A stretch of 62,316 bases of DNA from JBHGAV01 sp041946685. GTDB taxonomy: Bacteria > Acidobacteriota > Terriglobia > Bryobacterales > Bryobacteraceae. The notes beneath the pieces were generated by a model. It was not told the DNA's origin, searched no databases, and worked only from the letters and a program-made list of their open reading frames with translations. The stretch's first letter is position 1; every line of letters begins with the position of its first letter. Made by a program: the position numbers and the translations under genes. Where the stretch lies: positions 1-62,316 of the forward strand of contig JBHGAV010000020.1 in NCBI GenBank assembly GCA_041946685.1, in the 5' to 3' direction. Of the stretch, positions 9,141-17,990 are shown in pieces.

Positions 9141-10883
9141 TCAGCGGAATCCAAGTGCCGTGACGCCCGCTCCCGCTTCGAGCGTCTTGTCGAGGGGAAG
9201 CGGGAAGGGAGGGGAGAACTTCAACTCGACGCCGACTTTGCCGTCCCGCGCGTTCGCCCGCAACCGCTTGAGCATTCCGGCGTCGATGGGCCAGACGGCT
9301 TCCCGGTTGCCAGCGACGGTAACAGATTTCGCTGGCTGGCCGATGCCGCCGATGGAAGCCGAAATCCAAAGCGTGCCGCCGGGCGGCAGGTCCTCTCGCT
9401 GTGCACTTACCTGAACGCAGAACTCCCGGAGAGAATCCGGCAACCGCAGAGTAGCTCGCGATTCGGGACTGGACCAGGCGACCCCTTCTCCGTAAGGTGC
9501 GTGCCACCCGCGGTCCAACTGCCATGGCGGCGGCATGGCCCCGATCTTCAGGAAAGACTCGTACTGCTGCCCTTGCTTCCGCGCAACGTATAGCAGCTTG
9601 CGCAGGCCGTGATCCCACTCGGTGGCCGCGAAGTCGTCCAATTTCACCGTGGCCGGCGCTTCCTGCGATTGCGCCCAGACGACCTTGGCTTTCGGGTTGC
9701 TTAACGCCATCCGGAATATTGCGGCCACGCCATTCTCCGCCATGTCGGGCGGGATGTTGCGAAAGGTGACGGCCCGTAAGTAGGGGTGGCTCCGGGCCAT
9801 GTCGAAAACCTGGCGAAGGTACTCCCGGTTGTGGCCGGCCACCATCAGCTCGTAGGGAGCCTTCCGCTTGAGCAGATACACGTTGCCGGCAAGCCAGAGA
9901 ACCGCGAAGGCCGCCACGGCCCAGCGGGGCCGGTTCTCCAGCACGAAGGTGACGGCCAGCCCGACTCCCGCCAGGGGCAGGTACAGATATGCCTCCGAAA
10001 GGCGGCCGGGCAGCAGCAACATGGGCGCCAGCAAGCACAGGGCGGCCCAGAGGCCAAACACAACCCGCCTGTCCCTGACTGCGAGCGGCAACAACAGCAG
10101 CGCCAGGCCCGCATAGGCAACCTGGCCGATGTACCTGGCGTAATATGTTGCGCTGGTCCAGAGTGCTTCCGCGGTGAAACGCAAGGTGTAGTCATCGTCC
10201 CTGGTCCTGTTATGCAGATAGACCTGCGCCAGCAAGCTCGCGGAGATCGCTGCGAACGGCAAAACCCGCAGCCAGCGGCGTCCCCCCAGCAGCCACTCGT
10301 ATGCCAGCAGTATCGCAGGGATGGCCACAGCCATTTCCTTCGACTTGTAGGCCAGCCAGAACGAAACCAGGCTCAGCGCCAGATTCCCCCGCATGTACGT
10401 GTAGAAGCACAGCAGCGTGAACAGGGCGCAGAGGACGTCGAAGACGTACATGGGGCGCCAGTAACATAGGAAGGCAGCCATGTGGACGGCGAAGAAGAGC
10501 ACACCCGCAGCGGCCGCCGCAGGCCGGGCGCCCATGCGCCGTACGATCAGCCATAGAAGTCCCACTGTGGCCAGGTGGAGCAGGTGCACGGCCGCCACCC
10601 ATGCCGGGAAGTTGAAGCCGGCGACCCGGCGCATAACGCGGAAGTAGTAGTATCCGACCGGCCGGAAGTTGCTCGGCTGGTATCTCCAGGTCAACAGCCC
10701 GTCACGGAAGCTGTCGAGCGGCACCAGGCTCGTCCAATACATGTTGTCGAGTGTGTCATCGTGGAAGAAGTTGGAATAGGCCTGATGGTTCACCAACAGA
10801 AAAGCCGCGCAGACAGCGAAGAACAGCACGCTGCCTTCGATCCAGGACAATCGGCGCGAAGCGGGCGGGCTGGCTGCGGGCAT
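9141..10883 (-). CDS. GT-C type membrane glycosyltransferase-like protein
   Basis: This 580-residue protein has about ten hydrophobic segments in its first two thirds and a soluble C-terminal part. Near residue 40, after the first membrane segment, it reads FFHDDTLDN, matching the acidic DD/DE pair in the first periplasmic loop of GT-C glycosyltransferases that use polyprenyl-phosphate sugars. I cannot assign a subfamily; it is not a clear PMT or ArnT. It probably transfers sugars to envelope glycans or proteins on the outer face of the inner membrane. Its stop lies 14 bases from that of the convergent fusion gene, and the methyltransferase gene diverges from its 5' end. Confidence 0.65.
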   Translation of the reverse strand: MPAASPPASRRLSWIEGSVLFFAVCAAFLLVNHQAYSNFFHDDTLDNMYWTSLVPLDSFRDGLLTWRYQPSNFRPVGYYYFRVMRRVAGFNFPAWVAAVHLLHLATVGLLWLIVRRMGARPAAAAAGVLFFAVHMAAFLCYWRPMYVFDVLCALFTLLCFYTYMRGNLALSLVSFWLAYKSKEMAVAIPAILLAYEWLLGGRRWLRVLPFAAISASLLAQVYLHNRTRDDDYTLRFTAEALWTSATYYARYIGQVAYAGLALLLLPLAVRDRRVVFGLWAALCLLAPMLLLPGRLSEAYLYLPLAGVGLAVTFVLENRPRWAVAAFAVLWLAGNVYLLKRKAPYELMVAGHNREYLRQVFDMARSHPYLRAVTFRNIPPDMAENGVAAIFRMALSNPKAKVVWAQSQEAPATVKLDDFAATEWDHGLRKLLYVARKQGQQYESFLKIGAMPPPWQLDRGWHAPYGEGVAWSSPESRATLRLPDSLREFCVQVSAQREDLPPGGTLWISASIGGIGQPAKSVTVAGNREAVWPIDAGMLKRLRANARDGKVGVELKFSPPFPLPLDKTLEAGAGVTALGFR

Positions 10884-10940
10884 GGGCAGTCAATCAGTAT
10901 ATACGGGAAGCCCGGCTTCCACCTGTTGATCCCGTTGCTC

Positions 10941-11708
10941 ATGGCCGGCCTGGCGTGGGGCGCAACCGACGAGGAGCAGGTCTGGCGGGACTACGTTGAA
11001 TGGTACCGGAAGCAGCCCATCGCCGTCTCCGATCCGCGCTCGGCTTACCTGGATCACCTCAAGCGCTCCGGCCTGGACGCCGGACAGGTGCGGGAGATGT
11101 CGAAGACTATCGAGCGGCTGGTCAAGGAGCGCCGCGAAGAGCTGCATCCTTTCTTCTTCGACCGCACCTACTCCAGCGAGACGCCGCGTTTCCGCACCGC
11201 TCCGAACCAGTTGCTGGTCGAGGCGATCCGGGGCCGCAGGCCGGGGCGCGCCCTCGACGTGCACATGGGGCAAGGCAGAAACGCTCTGTATCTGGCTTCG
11301 CAGGGATGGGAGGTGACCGGCTTCGACTTTTCCGAAGAAGGCGTGCGCGCCGCCCGCGAAGCCGCCAGGCAGGCCGGCGTACGGCTGACGGCGCTGGTGC
11401 GCCGCCACGAGGAGTTCGATTTCGGCCGCGCCAAGTGGGACCTGGTCGTGATGAGCTACACCTGGGTGCCGCTGCAGGGAGAATACGCCGGCCGGATCAT
11501 CGATTCGCTCAAGCCCGGCGGCATCCTCGTCTTCGAGCACCTGATGGACGAGTCGGGAAGCGAGAATGCGGCGCCCTGGCTGCCCCGGCCGGAGGAACTG
11601 CCGAGGTTGTTTGGGCGTCTCCGCATTCTGCGCTACGAGGACGCACGCGCCGATGCGGACTGGTCCTGGCGCCCGGAGCGGATTGCCCGCCTGGTTGCGG
11701 AGAAATAG
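10941..11708 (+). CDS. Class I SAM-dependent methyltransferase, possibly exported
   Basis: A Rossmann methyltransferase core begins near residue 103 with ALDVHMGQGRNALYLAS, equivalent to motif I (LDxGxGxGRNxLxLA, as in TehB-like enzymes) but with H where C/G is usual. It continues through VTGFDFSEEGV (motif II) and WDLVVMSYTW (motif IV). An N-terminal extension of about 100 residues precedes it. The start is uncertain: the ATG at 10941 gives MAGLAWGA, a very short export-like stretch, while a TTG at 10926 would lengthen the hydrophobic segment to LIPLLMAGLAWGA. The longer reading suggests a periplasmic protein, which would be unusual for a SAM-dependent enzyme. The substrate is unknown. Confidence 0.7.
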   Translation: MAGLAWGATDEEQVWRDYVEWYRKQPIAVSDPRSAYLDHLKRSGLDAGQVREMSKTIERLVKERREELHPFFFDRTYSSETPRFRTAPNQLLVEAIRGRRPGRALDVHMGQGRNALYLASQGWEVTGFDFSEEGVRAAREAARQAGVRLTALVRRHEEFDFGRAKWDLVVMSYTWVPLQGEYAGRIIDSLKPGGILVFEHLMDESGSENAAPWLPRPEELPRLFGRLRILRYEDARADADWSWRPERIARLVAEK

Positions 11709-11741
11709 GCGGCGGCTTTCAAGACAGGCGCGTGGGGGGGG

Positions 11742-12539
11742 TCACCGGCTCAACGCCCTGCGCAAGCCTTCGAGGGTCATCACCAGCGATTCGCGGGGCA
11801 GGTCGCGGATGATGGGTACGATGAGCCAGCCGAGGCCCGCCGGGACGTCGCGTGTAAGCGAAATCGCCTCGCATTCCAAGTAGACTCCGCCGTCCCGCTG
11901 TTCGATGCGCCAGTACGAGTACAACCGCCAAAGGTAACCGCCATCGTTGCCCACGGGCAGTTCGCGCTCGCCCGGCTCGCCGGCGTTGTCGAGCTGCGCG
12001 ATCTTCGTGCTGTAAGAACGACTGTGCCAGCGGGTGGCGTCCAGGCGGTAGTACTCGACGTCGTGTTCCGAATTCAGAACAACGGTGATGACTTTCTTCT
12101 TGAGCAAGCGCAGATGGACGCGGTAGCGGTTCTGATCATGCGACAGCACCCGTGAGGCCATGACTTCGGGCTGGAAGATTCTGTAGTGGTTGTCGTAGTC
12201 CCTGAGCAGGGCCAGCGCTCGCTCCAGCGTGGCGCCGGGAACGAAGATGGCCCCGATCCAGTCGTGGATGAGGCCGTCGGAAACCGGCTGCGGCCCGCGG
12301 CCATCCCAGGGCTGGGCGATCACCCTCCCTTGGCGGACCTGGTTCCGCCTGAGGTTCGACTCATCGGTCCAGAGGAAGCTCCGCCGACCGGCAACCTGCT
12401 CCGCGATGCGCGCCTCGGTCCCGCGCACGTACTGCTGGAAGGCCTCGATGGTATGGGGTCTCAGCTCTGCCGCAGCCGACGGGCTCCACAGCCCCGCCAC
12501 CAGAAGTCCCGCCGCCCCTGCCGCTCGCATGTGGAACAT
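11742..12539 (-). CDS. Secreted hypothetical protein, START/SRPBCC-like
   Basis: This 265-residue protein has a signal peptide (AAGAAGLLVAGLW, cut near AAA-E). The mature part (DWIGAIFVPGATLERALALLRDYDNHY, here shortened to its features: an amphipathic helix with a D-Y-D-N-H centre) and later beta-rich segments resemble START/SRPBCC lipid-binding folds found in many secreted acidobacterial proteins. No catalytic motif is seen. Its role is unknown; lipid or polyketide binding is a guess from fold resemblance. An ATG three codons downstream is an alternative start. It is divergent from the CDP-alcohol phosphatidyltransferase gene, with 38 bases between starts. Confidence 0.6.
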   Translation of the reverse strand: MFHMRAAGAAGLLVAGLWSPSAAAELRPHTIEAFQQYVRGTEARIAEQVAGRRSFLWTDESNLRRNQVRQGRVIAQPWDGRGPQPVSDGLIHDWIGAIFVPGATLERALALLRDYDNHYRIFQPEVMASRVLSHDQNRYRVHLRLLKKKVITVVLNSEHDVEYYRLDATRWHSRSYSTKIAQLDNAGEPGERELPVGNDGGYLWRLYSYWRIEQRDGGVYLECEAISLTRDVPAGLGWLIVPIIRDLPRESLVMTLEGLRRALSR

Positions 12540-12547
12540 TCTGGCAC

Positions 12548-12553
12548 AATGTA
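12548..12553 (-). promoter_or_regulatory. -10 box before the START-like gene
   Basis: On the minus strand TACATT lies eight bases before the ATG at 12539, with no Shine-Dalgarno sequence in between. This fits a leaderless transcript. The -35 is not clear. Confidence 0.35.
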
Positions 12554-12577
12554 GAGACGGCTTGGCGGCCTGAAGCG

Positions 12578-13264
12578 GTGACTACCATCAAGAAAGAACG
12601 CACCTTCGCGGAAGCCGAGCGCGCCCAGGTGAGTCTGCTCGCTCCCCTGGAGAAGCGCTGCCTCCTCTGGCTGGCCCGCCACACGCCGTCTTTCGTCAAT
12701 CCCGACCACCTTACCGCGCTGGGACTGCTGGCCCTGGCGGCCGCGGGCCTGGCCTACTGGTACGCGCGCTGGAACAGGGCGGGGCTCGTTATCGTGATCG
12801 CCTGCCTTGCCCTGAACTGGTTGGGAGACAGCCTGGACGGGACTCTGGCGCGAGTCCGGAACAGGCAGCGTCCGAAGTACGGTTTCTACGTCGATCACGC
12901 GGTGGACATGCTGGGGACGTTCTTCCTGCTGTACGGGCTCGGACAGTCCGGCTATATGAGCGAGCGCATCGCCACCGGCCTCCTGATCGTTTACTTCATG
13001 CTTACGATCGAGGTCTACCTGGCCACGTACACCTTGGGGACCTTCCACCTGTCGTTCTGGAAGTTCAGTCCTACCGAACTGCGCGTGTTGCTGATGATCG
13101 GCAACGTCGCGCTGCTTTACAGGCCGGTGGTCGGTCTGGCGGGCGGCCGATATCGCCTGTTCGACGTCGGTGGACTGGTTGGCATCGTTGGGATGAGCCT
13201 GATGCTGGCGACCTCCATCATCCGTCACACCGCGGCCCTGTACCGCGCCGAGCGCGTCCCATGA
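12578..13264 (+). CDS. CDP-alcohol phosphatidyltransferase family protein
   Basis: This membrane enzyme of 228 residues has the family signature near residues 84-107: GDSLDGTLAR, then a spacer, YGFYVDHAVD, that is D-x2-DG-x2-AR-x9-G-x3-D-x3-D. The four aspartates bind the two metal ions for transfer of a phosphatidyl group from CDP-diacylglycerol to an alcohol. The spacer is one residue longer than the commonest form. The acceptor (glycerophosphate, inositol phosphate or another alcohol) cannot be told from sequence. It starts with GTG and its stop overlaps the gtrA-like start by four bases (ATGA), so it is coupled to an envelope-glycan gene. Confidence 0.85.
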   Translation: MTTIKKERTFAEAERAQVSLLAPLEKRCLLWLARHTPSFVNPDHLTALGLLALAAAGLAYWYARWNRAGLVIVIACLALNWLGDSLDGTLARVRNRQRPKYGFYVDHAVDMLGTFFLLYGLGQSGYMSERIATGLLIVYFMLTIEVYLATYTLGTFHLSFWKFSPTELRVLLMIGNVALLYRPVVGLAGGRYRLFDVGGLVGIVGMSLMLATSIIRHTAALYRAERVP

Positions 13265-13686
13265 CGAACGCTTTCACCCGGCTGATCGAGCGCGTCGCCA
13301 AGTTCCACGCCGTCGGCCTGGCGGGAGCCGGCGTGCAACTGGTCGCCCTGGCGTTCTTCACGAGCCTGGCCGGGCTCAACTACCTGACTGCCACTGCATT
13401 GGCGGTCGAGGTGGCGGTGCTGCACAATTTCTGCTGGCATGAGCGTTGGACCTGGGTGGAGCGGACGCGGCGCGCGCCCGGCCTGGGCTTGACGCTCACC
13501 CGGCTGCTGCGGTTCAACCTGACCACGGGCCTGGTGTCGATCGCGGCCAACCTCATTCTGATGCGGGTTTTCGTCGGCACATTTCACCTTCACTACCTGC
13601 CCGCGAACGTGCTGACCATCGCCACGACCTCTCTGGCGAATTTCCTTATTAGCGAGTTGTTCGTGTTCCGGATTCAGCGGCATTGA
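13261..13686 (+). CDS. GtrA family membrane protein
   Basis: This 141-residue protein has four predicted membrane segments in the GtrA/DPMS pattern: FHAVGLAGAGVQLVALAFF at the start, an N-F-C-W-H stretch (HNFCWHERWTW) after the second helix, LLRFNLTTG before the third, and a C-terminal NFLISELFVFR. GtrA proteins are small membrane partners thought to help move undecaprenyl-linked sugars or related lipids. It overlaps the CDP-alcohol phosphatidyltransferase gene by four bases, which suggests a shared membrane-lipid or envelope-glycan role. Confidence 0.85.
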   Translation: MTNAFTRLIERVAKFHAVGLAGAGVQLVALAFFTSLAGLNYLTATALAVEVAVLHNFCWHERWTWVERTRRAPGLGLTLTRLLRFNLTTGLVSIAANLILMRVFVGTFHLHYLPANVLTIATTSLANFLISELFVFRIQRH

Positions 13687-13691
13687 GCGCG

Positions 13692-14513
13692 ATGAACAAG
13701 CCGGACGCGGTCCGCGGGCCGCTGAAAACCCTTGAGCGGGTCCTGTCCAAGTCAGGTCTCGGCTCCCGGTCCGAGGCCCGCAGGTGGATCGGGGGCGGGC
13801 GCGTGGCCGTGAACGGCAAAGTCATCCGTACTCCCGACAAGTGGGTTGATCTGGAACGCGACCGGGTCACGCTGGACGGACGGCCCGTGAAGGCGGCGGG
13901 GAAGGTCTACCTGCTGCTCTACAAGCCCAAGGGATACCTGACGACCTACAAGGACCCCGAGGGGCGCCCCACGGTCTACGATCTGCTCGGCGACGTGGAC
14001 GAATGGGTCTTCCCCGTGGGCCGGCTGGACCTGGACACCAGCGGCCTGCTGCTGATGACCAACGACACGCAGTTCGCCGAGCGGCTGACCAATCCATCGT
14101 TTAAAGTGCCGAAGACCTACCTGGTCAAGGCATCCACGCTGCTCTCGGAGGACCACCTGGACCGGCTGCGCGGCGGGCTCACCCTGAGCGACGGTAAGAC
14201 CCGGCCCGCGACGGTCCGGCGGCTGCGGGATACCGGCGCCAGGACCTTCTTCGAGATCACCATCACCGAGGGCCGCAACCGCCAGGTGCGCCGCATGGTG
14301 GAGGCCGTCGGCAGCAAAGTTCTCAAGCTGGTTCGCACCTCGATCGGCGCCTTGACCATCGGAGATCTGCAGATCGGAAAGTACCGCCGGCTTACGGCCG
14401 CGGAAGTGCGAGCGCTTGATCCCGGGCGGCGTACCCCAAACCCACCACCACCAGGAACATCGCCAGCACCTCGCTGTCCCCCAGGTTCAGCTCGAAGAAG
14501 CCGGCGGCCATGA
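13692..14513 (+). CDS. Pseudouridine synthase, RsuA/RluB family
   Basis: An N-terminal S4 RNA-binding domain (LERVLSKSGLGSRSEARRWI, residues about 10-60) is followed by the RsuA/RluB catalytic domain with GRLDLDTSGLLLMTND near residue 111, where the second D of LDLD is the catalytic aspartate, and RNRQVRRM near 195. It probably modifies 23S or 16S rRNA. I chose the ATG at 13692; a TTG at 13683 would overlap the GtrA stop. The last 40 or so residues are proline- and arginine-rich and are read through the 3' end of the opposite-strand O-antigen ligase gene, giving a 122-base convergent overlap. The functional enzyme appears complete before this tail. Confidence 0.9.
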   Translation: MNKPDAVRGPLKTLERVLSKSGLGSRSEARRWIGGGRVAVNGKVIRTPDKWVDLERDRVTLDGRPVKAAGKVYLLLYKPKGYLTTYKDPEGRPTVYDLLGDVDEWVFPVGRLDLDTSGLLLMTNDTQFAERLTNPSFKVPKTYLVKASTLLSEDHLDRLRGGLTLSDGKTRPATVRRLRDTGARTFFEITITEGRNRQVRRMVEAVGSKVLKLVRTSIGALTIGDLQIGKYRRLTAAEVRALDPGRRTPNPPPPGTSPAPRCPPGSARRSRRP

Positions 14514-15627
14514 CGGCCAATACCACGGCGATGGCGCCGTGCAGCAGAAACTTCTCTTCGCTCGGCCCCGGCGGCAGCCGCCGTACGGCGGAGAAGAAGT
14601 CGAACAGGATCTTCACGAGCAGCCAGACCAGCATCAGCATGGTGGGAATGCCGCGCTCGGCGGCGTAATGGACATAGATGCTGTGCAGGTGGCCGTACCA
14701 GCCGTCGGGCAGAGGCCGGGAGATGTCTGAGGGAACGTACCGGTCAAACTGGACCCCCACCTGCTCCGGTCCGACGCCGAACCAGGGGTGAGCCTTCACC
14801 ATCTCCCACCCGGTTCGCCAGCACACGATCCGGTGTTGATTGGAGTCAATCGTCTGCGGCTTGAATACGGAGACGACGCGGCTGCGCACAGCGCCGGGCG
14901 CCAGCCAGAAGCCCAGCACGAGCAACACCGGCACGGCCCACAAGAGCCTTCGCCGCCAGCATGCCAGCAGGTAAAGTCCGGCCACGCCGCAGGCGAGCCA
15001 GATGCTCCGGGTGAGCCCCAGCAAGACGGCCGCGGCGGATGGCACGGCGCACAGCAAAGCGAACCAGCGCAGTCTCTTGCTTGCCGCGGGAGAGAAGAAC
15101 AGGAAAGCGGCGATCAGCACAAGGACGATCATGAGCTGCCCGCTGAAGGTCATCCAGTGGCTCATGAAGCCGGTGATCCGCTCCCCGATGTAATACGTGT
15201 AGAAGTTTTGGCCCAGGAAGCTGGCTTCGCGGTATTTCTCGCCGAACTGCACCAGGCCCCGGGCGGCCGTCAGAGCCCCGGCGCCCGCCCAGCAAAGCAC
15301 CAGCCGCCGCGCGTGCGTCATCTCGCGAACAGCCGAGTAGACAGCCAGCAGGGCCAGGAACACGAAGAACTTGCGTATCTGCGGGCGGCCGAACGCCGGG
15401 TCGCCCGACAACATGAGCGAGACGACAGTCCCGATCATGAACAGGACCAGCGGGGGCCAGATCGGCGGCAGGCGCAACTTGAGGCCAGAAAACAGGAGCG
15501 CGATCACGGCGAGGGCCAACAGGATCTGGCTGGCCGCAATCGAGAAGACCACGGCCACCGCCGCGCTGCCCGTGAGCCAGAATGCAGCCCGGCTCAACAG
15601 GCTCTCCGAGGGGTCGGTTGAAGGCAT
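14392..15627 (-). CDS. O-antigen ligase / polymerase family membrane protein
   Basis: This multi-spanning inner-membrane protein (about 411 residues, ten or more hydrophobic segments) has the Wzy_C-type pattern. A large periplasmic loop after the middle of the protein contains GVGPEQVGVQF and GHLHSIYVHYAAERGIP; an H-S/N-x-Y stretch of this kind is typical of the catalytic loop of O-antigen ligases such as WaaL. It likely joins or polymerises undecaprenyl-linked glycans. A TTG start 15 bases upstream (15642) is possible; the ATG at 15627 is preferred. Its 3' end overlaps the pseudouridine synthase gene. Confidence 0.8.
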   Translation of the reverse strand: MPSTDPSESLLSRAAFWLTGSAAVAVVFSIAASQILLALAVIALLFSGLKLRLPPIWPPLVLFMIGTVVSLMLSGDPAFGRPQIRKFFVFLALLAVYSAVREMTHARRLVLCWAGAGALTAARGLVQFGEKYREASFLGQNFYTYYIGERITGFMSHWMTFSGQLMIVLVLIAAFLFFSPAASKRLRWFALLCAVPSAAAVLLGLTRSIWLACGVAGLYLLACWRRRLLWAVPVLLVLGFWLAPGAVRSRVVSVFKPQTIDSNQHRIVCWRTGWEMVKAHPWFGVGPEQVGVQFDRYVPSDISRPLPDGWYGHLHSIYVHYAAERGIPTMLMLVWLLVKILFDFFSAVRRLPPGPSEEKFLLHGAIAVVLAVMAAGFFELNLGDSEVLAMFLVVVGLGYAARDQALALPRP

Positions 15628-15642
15628 ACGGCTGTCGGGCAA

Positions 15643-16015
15643 AGCTCTCTCAGTATGCCAGAAAGGGGCCGCCAGCGGTGGCGCCCAATCACACGCCTTA
15701 GGACGTCACCCGCGCCACTTCAGCGCGCGCTTCCGGCCGCTTGCCTGAGGCCACCCGCATCCATGCCGGCCTCGCTCAACCGGCGCATGTAGGGCTCTGC
15801 CACCCGCATTCCCGGCCCTTACGCCGCGCGGCGCGACTCAAGCAGCGCCTTGGCCGCCGAGCCCCCCAAGCCGCCGCCGATCCCGCATGGCCGGCTGTCC
15901 AGCGGAATCGCCGGAGGGCGCCCCTTGCCGTGCAGCGGAACCGCCTCGCCGGCAACGGACGACGTCAGGTGGTCTCCCAGGGCCTTGGTGTCCTCCAGAT
16001 CTCTGTACAGGGCCC
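15643..16015 (-). other. Intergenic stretch without a convincing gene
   Basis: No frame here has a signal peptide, motif or recognisable family. A minus-strand frame stays open for about 60 codons up to 15819 but looks like chance coding in GC-rich DNA. The phrase gccacccgcat occurs twice near 15752-15810. I see no tRNA or clear terminator. Confidence 0.5.
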
Positions 16016-17194
16016 TTACGCTGCCCAGACGCCGTTGCCGCGCAGAGCCAGGTTGGCGACGTGGCCGGCGCGCGCGGCGGAGACGCCCACTTCCACCGGC
16101 GCGTTCGGCTCGCTGCGGGAACGGACGCAATCCAGGAAGTTCTGCACGTGGTCGATGGTGCCGTCCCGGGAGGACTTTCCTCGCATCACTGCGGGCGGCG
16201 TCTGAAAGGCCTCGGAGTAACCCGGAATCTCGTTGTACACTTCGTAGCCGGCGCGGTGAAGGCGCATGGCGCCCTTCGTGCCGCGCAGCATCAGGCCGCC
16301 GCCCTCGATGTAGCCGAGCAAAGCGCTATCGAACTCCACGACCGCGGCGGGATAGGAAAGCGCGGCGCTCATCGTGTCCGGAGTCTGACGCTGCTGAAGA
16401 AGCGCCTTGACGCCGGTCGCCGTGGCGCGCGTGGGCATATCAGAGCCCATGTACCAGTGAGCCACGTCGACCCAGTGGACGAACAGGTCGGTCATGGCCC
16501 CGCCGCCGAAGTCCCAATACCAACGCCAGTTGGCGAACATGTCGGCGTCGAAGGGGCGGTCGGTGGCTGACCCCAGGAAGCGTTTCCAGTCCAGCTTGGT
16601 GGTGTCGAAGCCCTGCTGGCGCCCACCAGCGGTGTTGTGATTCTGATACCAGTAGGTACGGATGAACGTGACCTGACCGAGAACGCCGGCGTCAATGACC
16701 TCCTTCTTCACGGCAATGTAGTGCTCCCAGCTTCTTTGCTGCAAGCCGACCTGGACAATGCGCCTGGAATCGCGAACGGCGGCGACCAGCGGCGCGCCTT
16801 CGTCGATTGTGTGGGTGATGGGCTTTTCGCAGTAAACGTCCTTTCCAGCGCGCACGGCGTCGATGACGATGGGGACGTGCCAGTGGTCGGGGGTGGCGAT
16901 GGCGACGGCATCCACGTCTTTTCGGTCCAGGATTTCGCGGTAATCGACGTGGTCGGTGGCGCCGTCGGCTGCGTTGGCCTTGGCCCGCAAGCGACGAGGC
17001 TCGTAGACGTCGCAGACGGCCACGACTTCGTTGCCGCCGCTCTTCTGAAGGCCTTCGTTGATCGCCCCCCACCGGCCGCCGGTGCCGATGGCGCCGACGC
17101 GAATGCGGTCGTTGGCGCCGAGGATGCGCTGATAGGAAGCGGCTGCGGCGATTGCTCCGCCGATGAAGCGACGACGATTGGAATTTTCGGACAT
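16016..17194 (-). CDS. Gfo/Idh/MocA family oxidoreductase with Tat signal
   Basis: This 392-residue protein starts with a twin-arginine-type signal (NRRRFIGGAIAAAAS), so it is probably exported folded to the periplasm with its cofactor. The Rossmann domain has GAIGTGGRWG near residue 34 and the EKP motif of the family (YCEKPITHT, near residue 115). Family members oxidise or reduce sugars, inositols and their derivatives using NAD(P); exported Tat members are common in Acidobacteriota and Planctomycetes and often act on glycans. GAGGCGG precedes the ATG. The gene stands alone, divergent from the molybdate-type transporter. Confidence 0.9.
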   Translation of the reverse strand: MSENSNRRRFIGGAIAAAASYQRILGANDRIRVGAIGTGGRWGAINEGLQKSGGNEVVAVCDVYEPRRLRAKANAADGATDHVDYREILDRKDVDAVAIATPDHWHVPIVIDAVRAGKDVYCEKPITHTIDEGAPLVAAVRDSRRIVQVGLQQRSWEHYIAVKKEVIDAGVLGQVTFIRTYWYQNHNTAGGRQQGFDTTKLDWKRFLGSATDRPFDADMFANWRWYWDFGGGAMTDLFVHWVDVAHWYMGSDMPTRATATGVKALLQQRQTPDTMSAALSYPAAVVEFDSALLGYIEGGGLMLRGTKGAMRLHRAGYEVYNEIPGYSEAFQTPPAVMRGKSSRDGTIDHVQNFLDCVRSRSEPNAPVEVGVSAARAGHVANLALRGNGVWAA

Positions 17195-17305
17195 TGAATT
17201 TCCGCCTCACCCATTCTAGGCGCGTAATCGCATCTTGTGCTGGGGGAGGCGGGCCGCGCCCTCTGCTCCACCTCGGCGCCCGGTTCCGGCCATTGGCCTG
17301 ACAGC

Positions 17306-17311
17306 TATAAT
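17306..17311 (+). promoter_or_regulatory. Consensus -10 box before the molybdate-type permease
   Basis: A perfect TATAAT ends ten bases before the ATG at 17322, with no Shine-Dalgarno sequence. Transcription would start three or four bases before the start codon. The -35 region is poor (TTCCGG at 17284-17289, spacing 16). I see no molybdenum-cofactor riboswitch in the upstream 125 bases. Confidence 0.5.
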
Positions 17312-17321
17312 TGATTCTCCG

Positions 17322-17990
17322 ATGCCGATCGACTGGTTCCCCCTGTGGCTGAGTCTGCGCGTGGCGGCGCTCGCCACGGTGAAGTCCTGTGTGGTGGGAA
17401 TCTGGATCGCCTGGCTGCTGGCCCGGCGCGACTTCCGCGGCAAGGCCGCGCTGGAGGCCGCCATCGAACTGCCGCTGCTGTTGCCTCCCACCGTGCTCGG
17501 CTACTACCTGCTGGTGCTGGTGGGCAACAGTACGCCGCTCGGCAGGCTTTACGAGGCCGCGTTCGGCGCTCCGCTGCTGTTCACCTGGCGCGCGGCGGTG
17601 CTCGCGGCTTTCCTGTATGCCGCCCCGCTGCTGGTCAGGTCGGCCCGCGCCGCTTTCGAGAAGATAGACACCACCTACGAACTGGCGGCACGGGCTATGG
17701 GCGCTTCTGGGTGGCGGGTGTTCTGGCAGGTACATCTCCCGATGGTGCGCGGCCCCATTCTGGCCGCGGCGGTGCTGGCGTTTGCCCGGTCCATGGCCGA
17801 CTTCGGCATCACGATCATGATCGCCGGCAATCTCCCCGGCCGGACCCAAACCCTGTCGGTCGCCGTCTATGACGCCGCCCAAAAGGGGAACGGCGCCATG
17901 GCGAGGGCGATGGTGGTGGTGATCTCCGTGATCGCAGTGGGTGCGCTCTTCGTGGCGGGGCGGCTCCAGAGGAGGCAGGCTGCCGGATGA
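17322..17990 (+). CDS. modB: Molybdate-type ABC transporter permease (ModB-like)
   Basis: The 222-residue permease has five or six membrane segments and the binding-protein-dependent transport domain. The EAA loop that contacts the ATPase reads ELAARAMGASGWRVFWQVHLP near residues 120-140, with the conserved G and L-P. The ELPLLLPPTVLGYYLL stretch is typical of ModB/CysT permeases. The ATG at 17322 removes a non-homologous upstream extension of the frame. The ATPase gene overlaps its stop by four bases. No modA gene for a periplasmic molybdate-binding protein is in the window, so the substrate assignment rests on similarity alone. Confidence 0.8.
   Translation: MPIDWFPLWLSLRVAALATVKSCVVGIWIAWLLARRDFRGKAALEAAIELPLLLPPTVLGYYLLVLVGNSTPLGRLYEAAFGAPLLFTWRAAVLAAFLYAAPLLVRSARAAFEKIDTTYELAARAMGASGWRVFWQVHLPMVRGPILAAAVLAFARSMADFGITIMIAGNLPGRTQTLSVAVYDAAQKGNGAMARAMVVVISVIAVGALFVAGRLQRRQAAG

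Noticed and set aside
11734..11741. Run of eight G residues as a possible frameshift site
   Set aside because: It lies between the stop codons of two convergent genes, so it does not affect any protein.
15819..16130. 103-codon minus-strand frame beside the oxidoreductase
   Set aside because: Its first third overlaps the oxidoreductase gene in another frame and the rest has no recognisable sequence.
17195..17321. Molybdenum-cofactor riboswitch before modB
   Set aside because: I see no characteristic stems, and the -10 box leaves only a few bases of leader.
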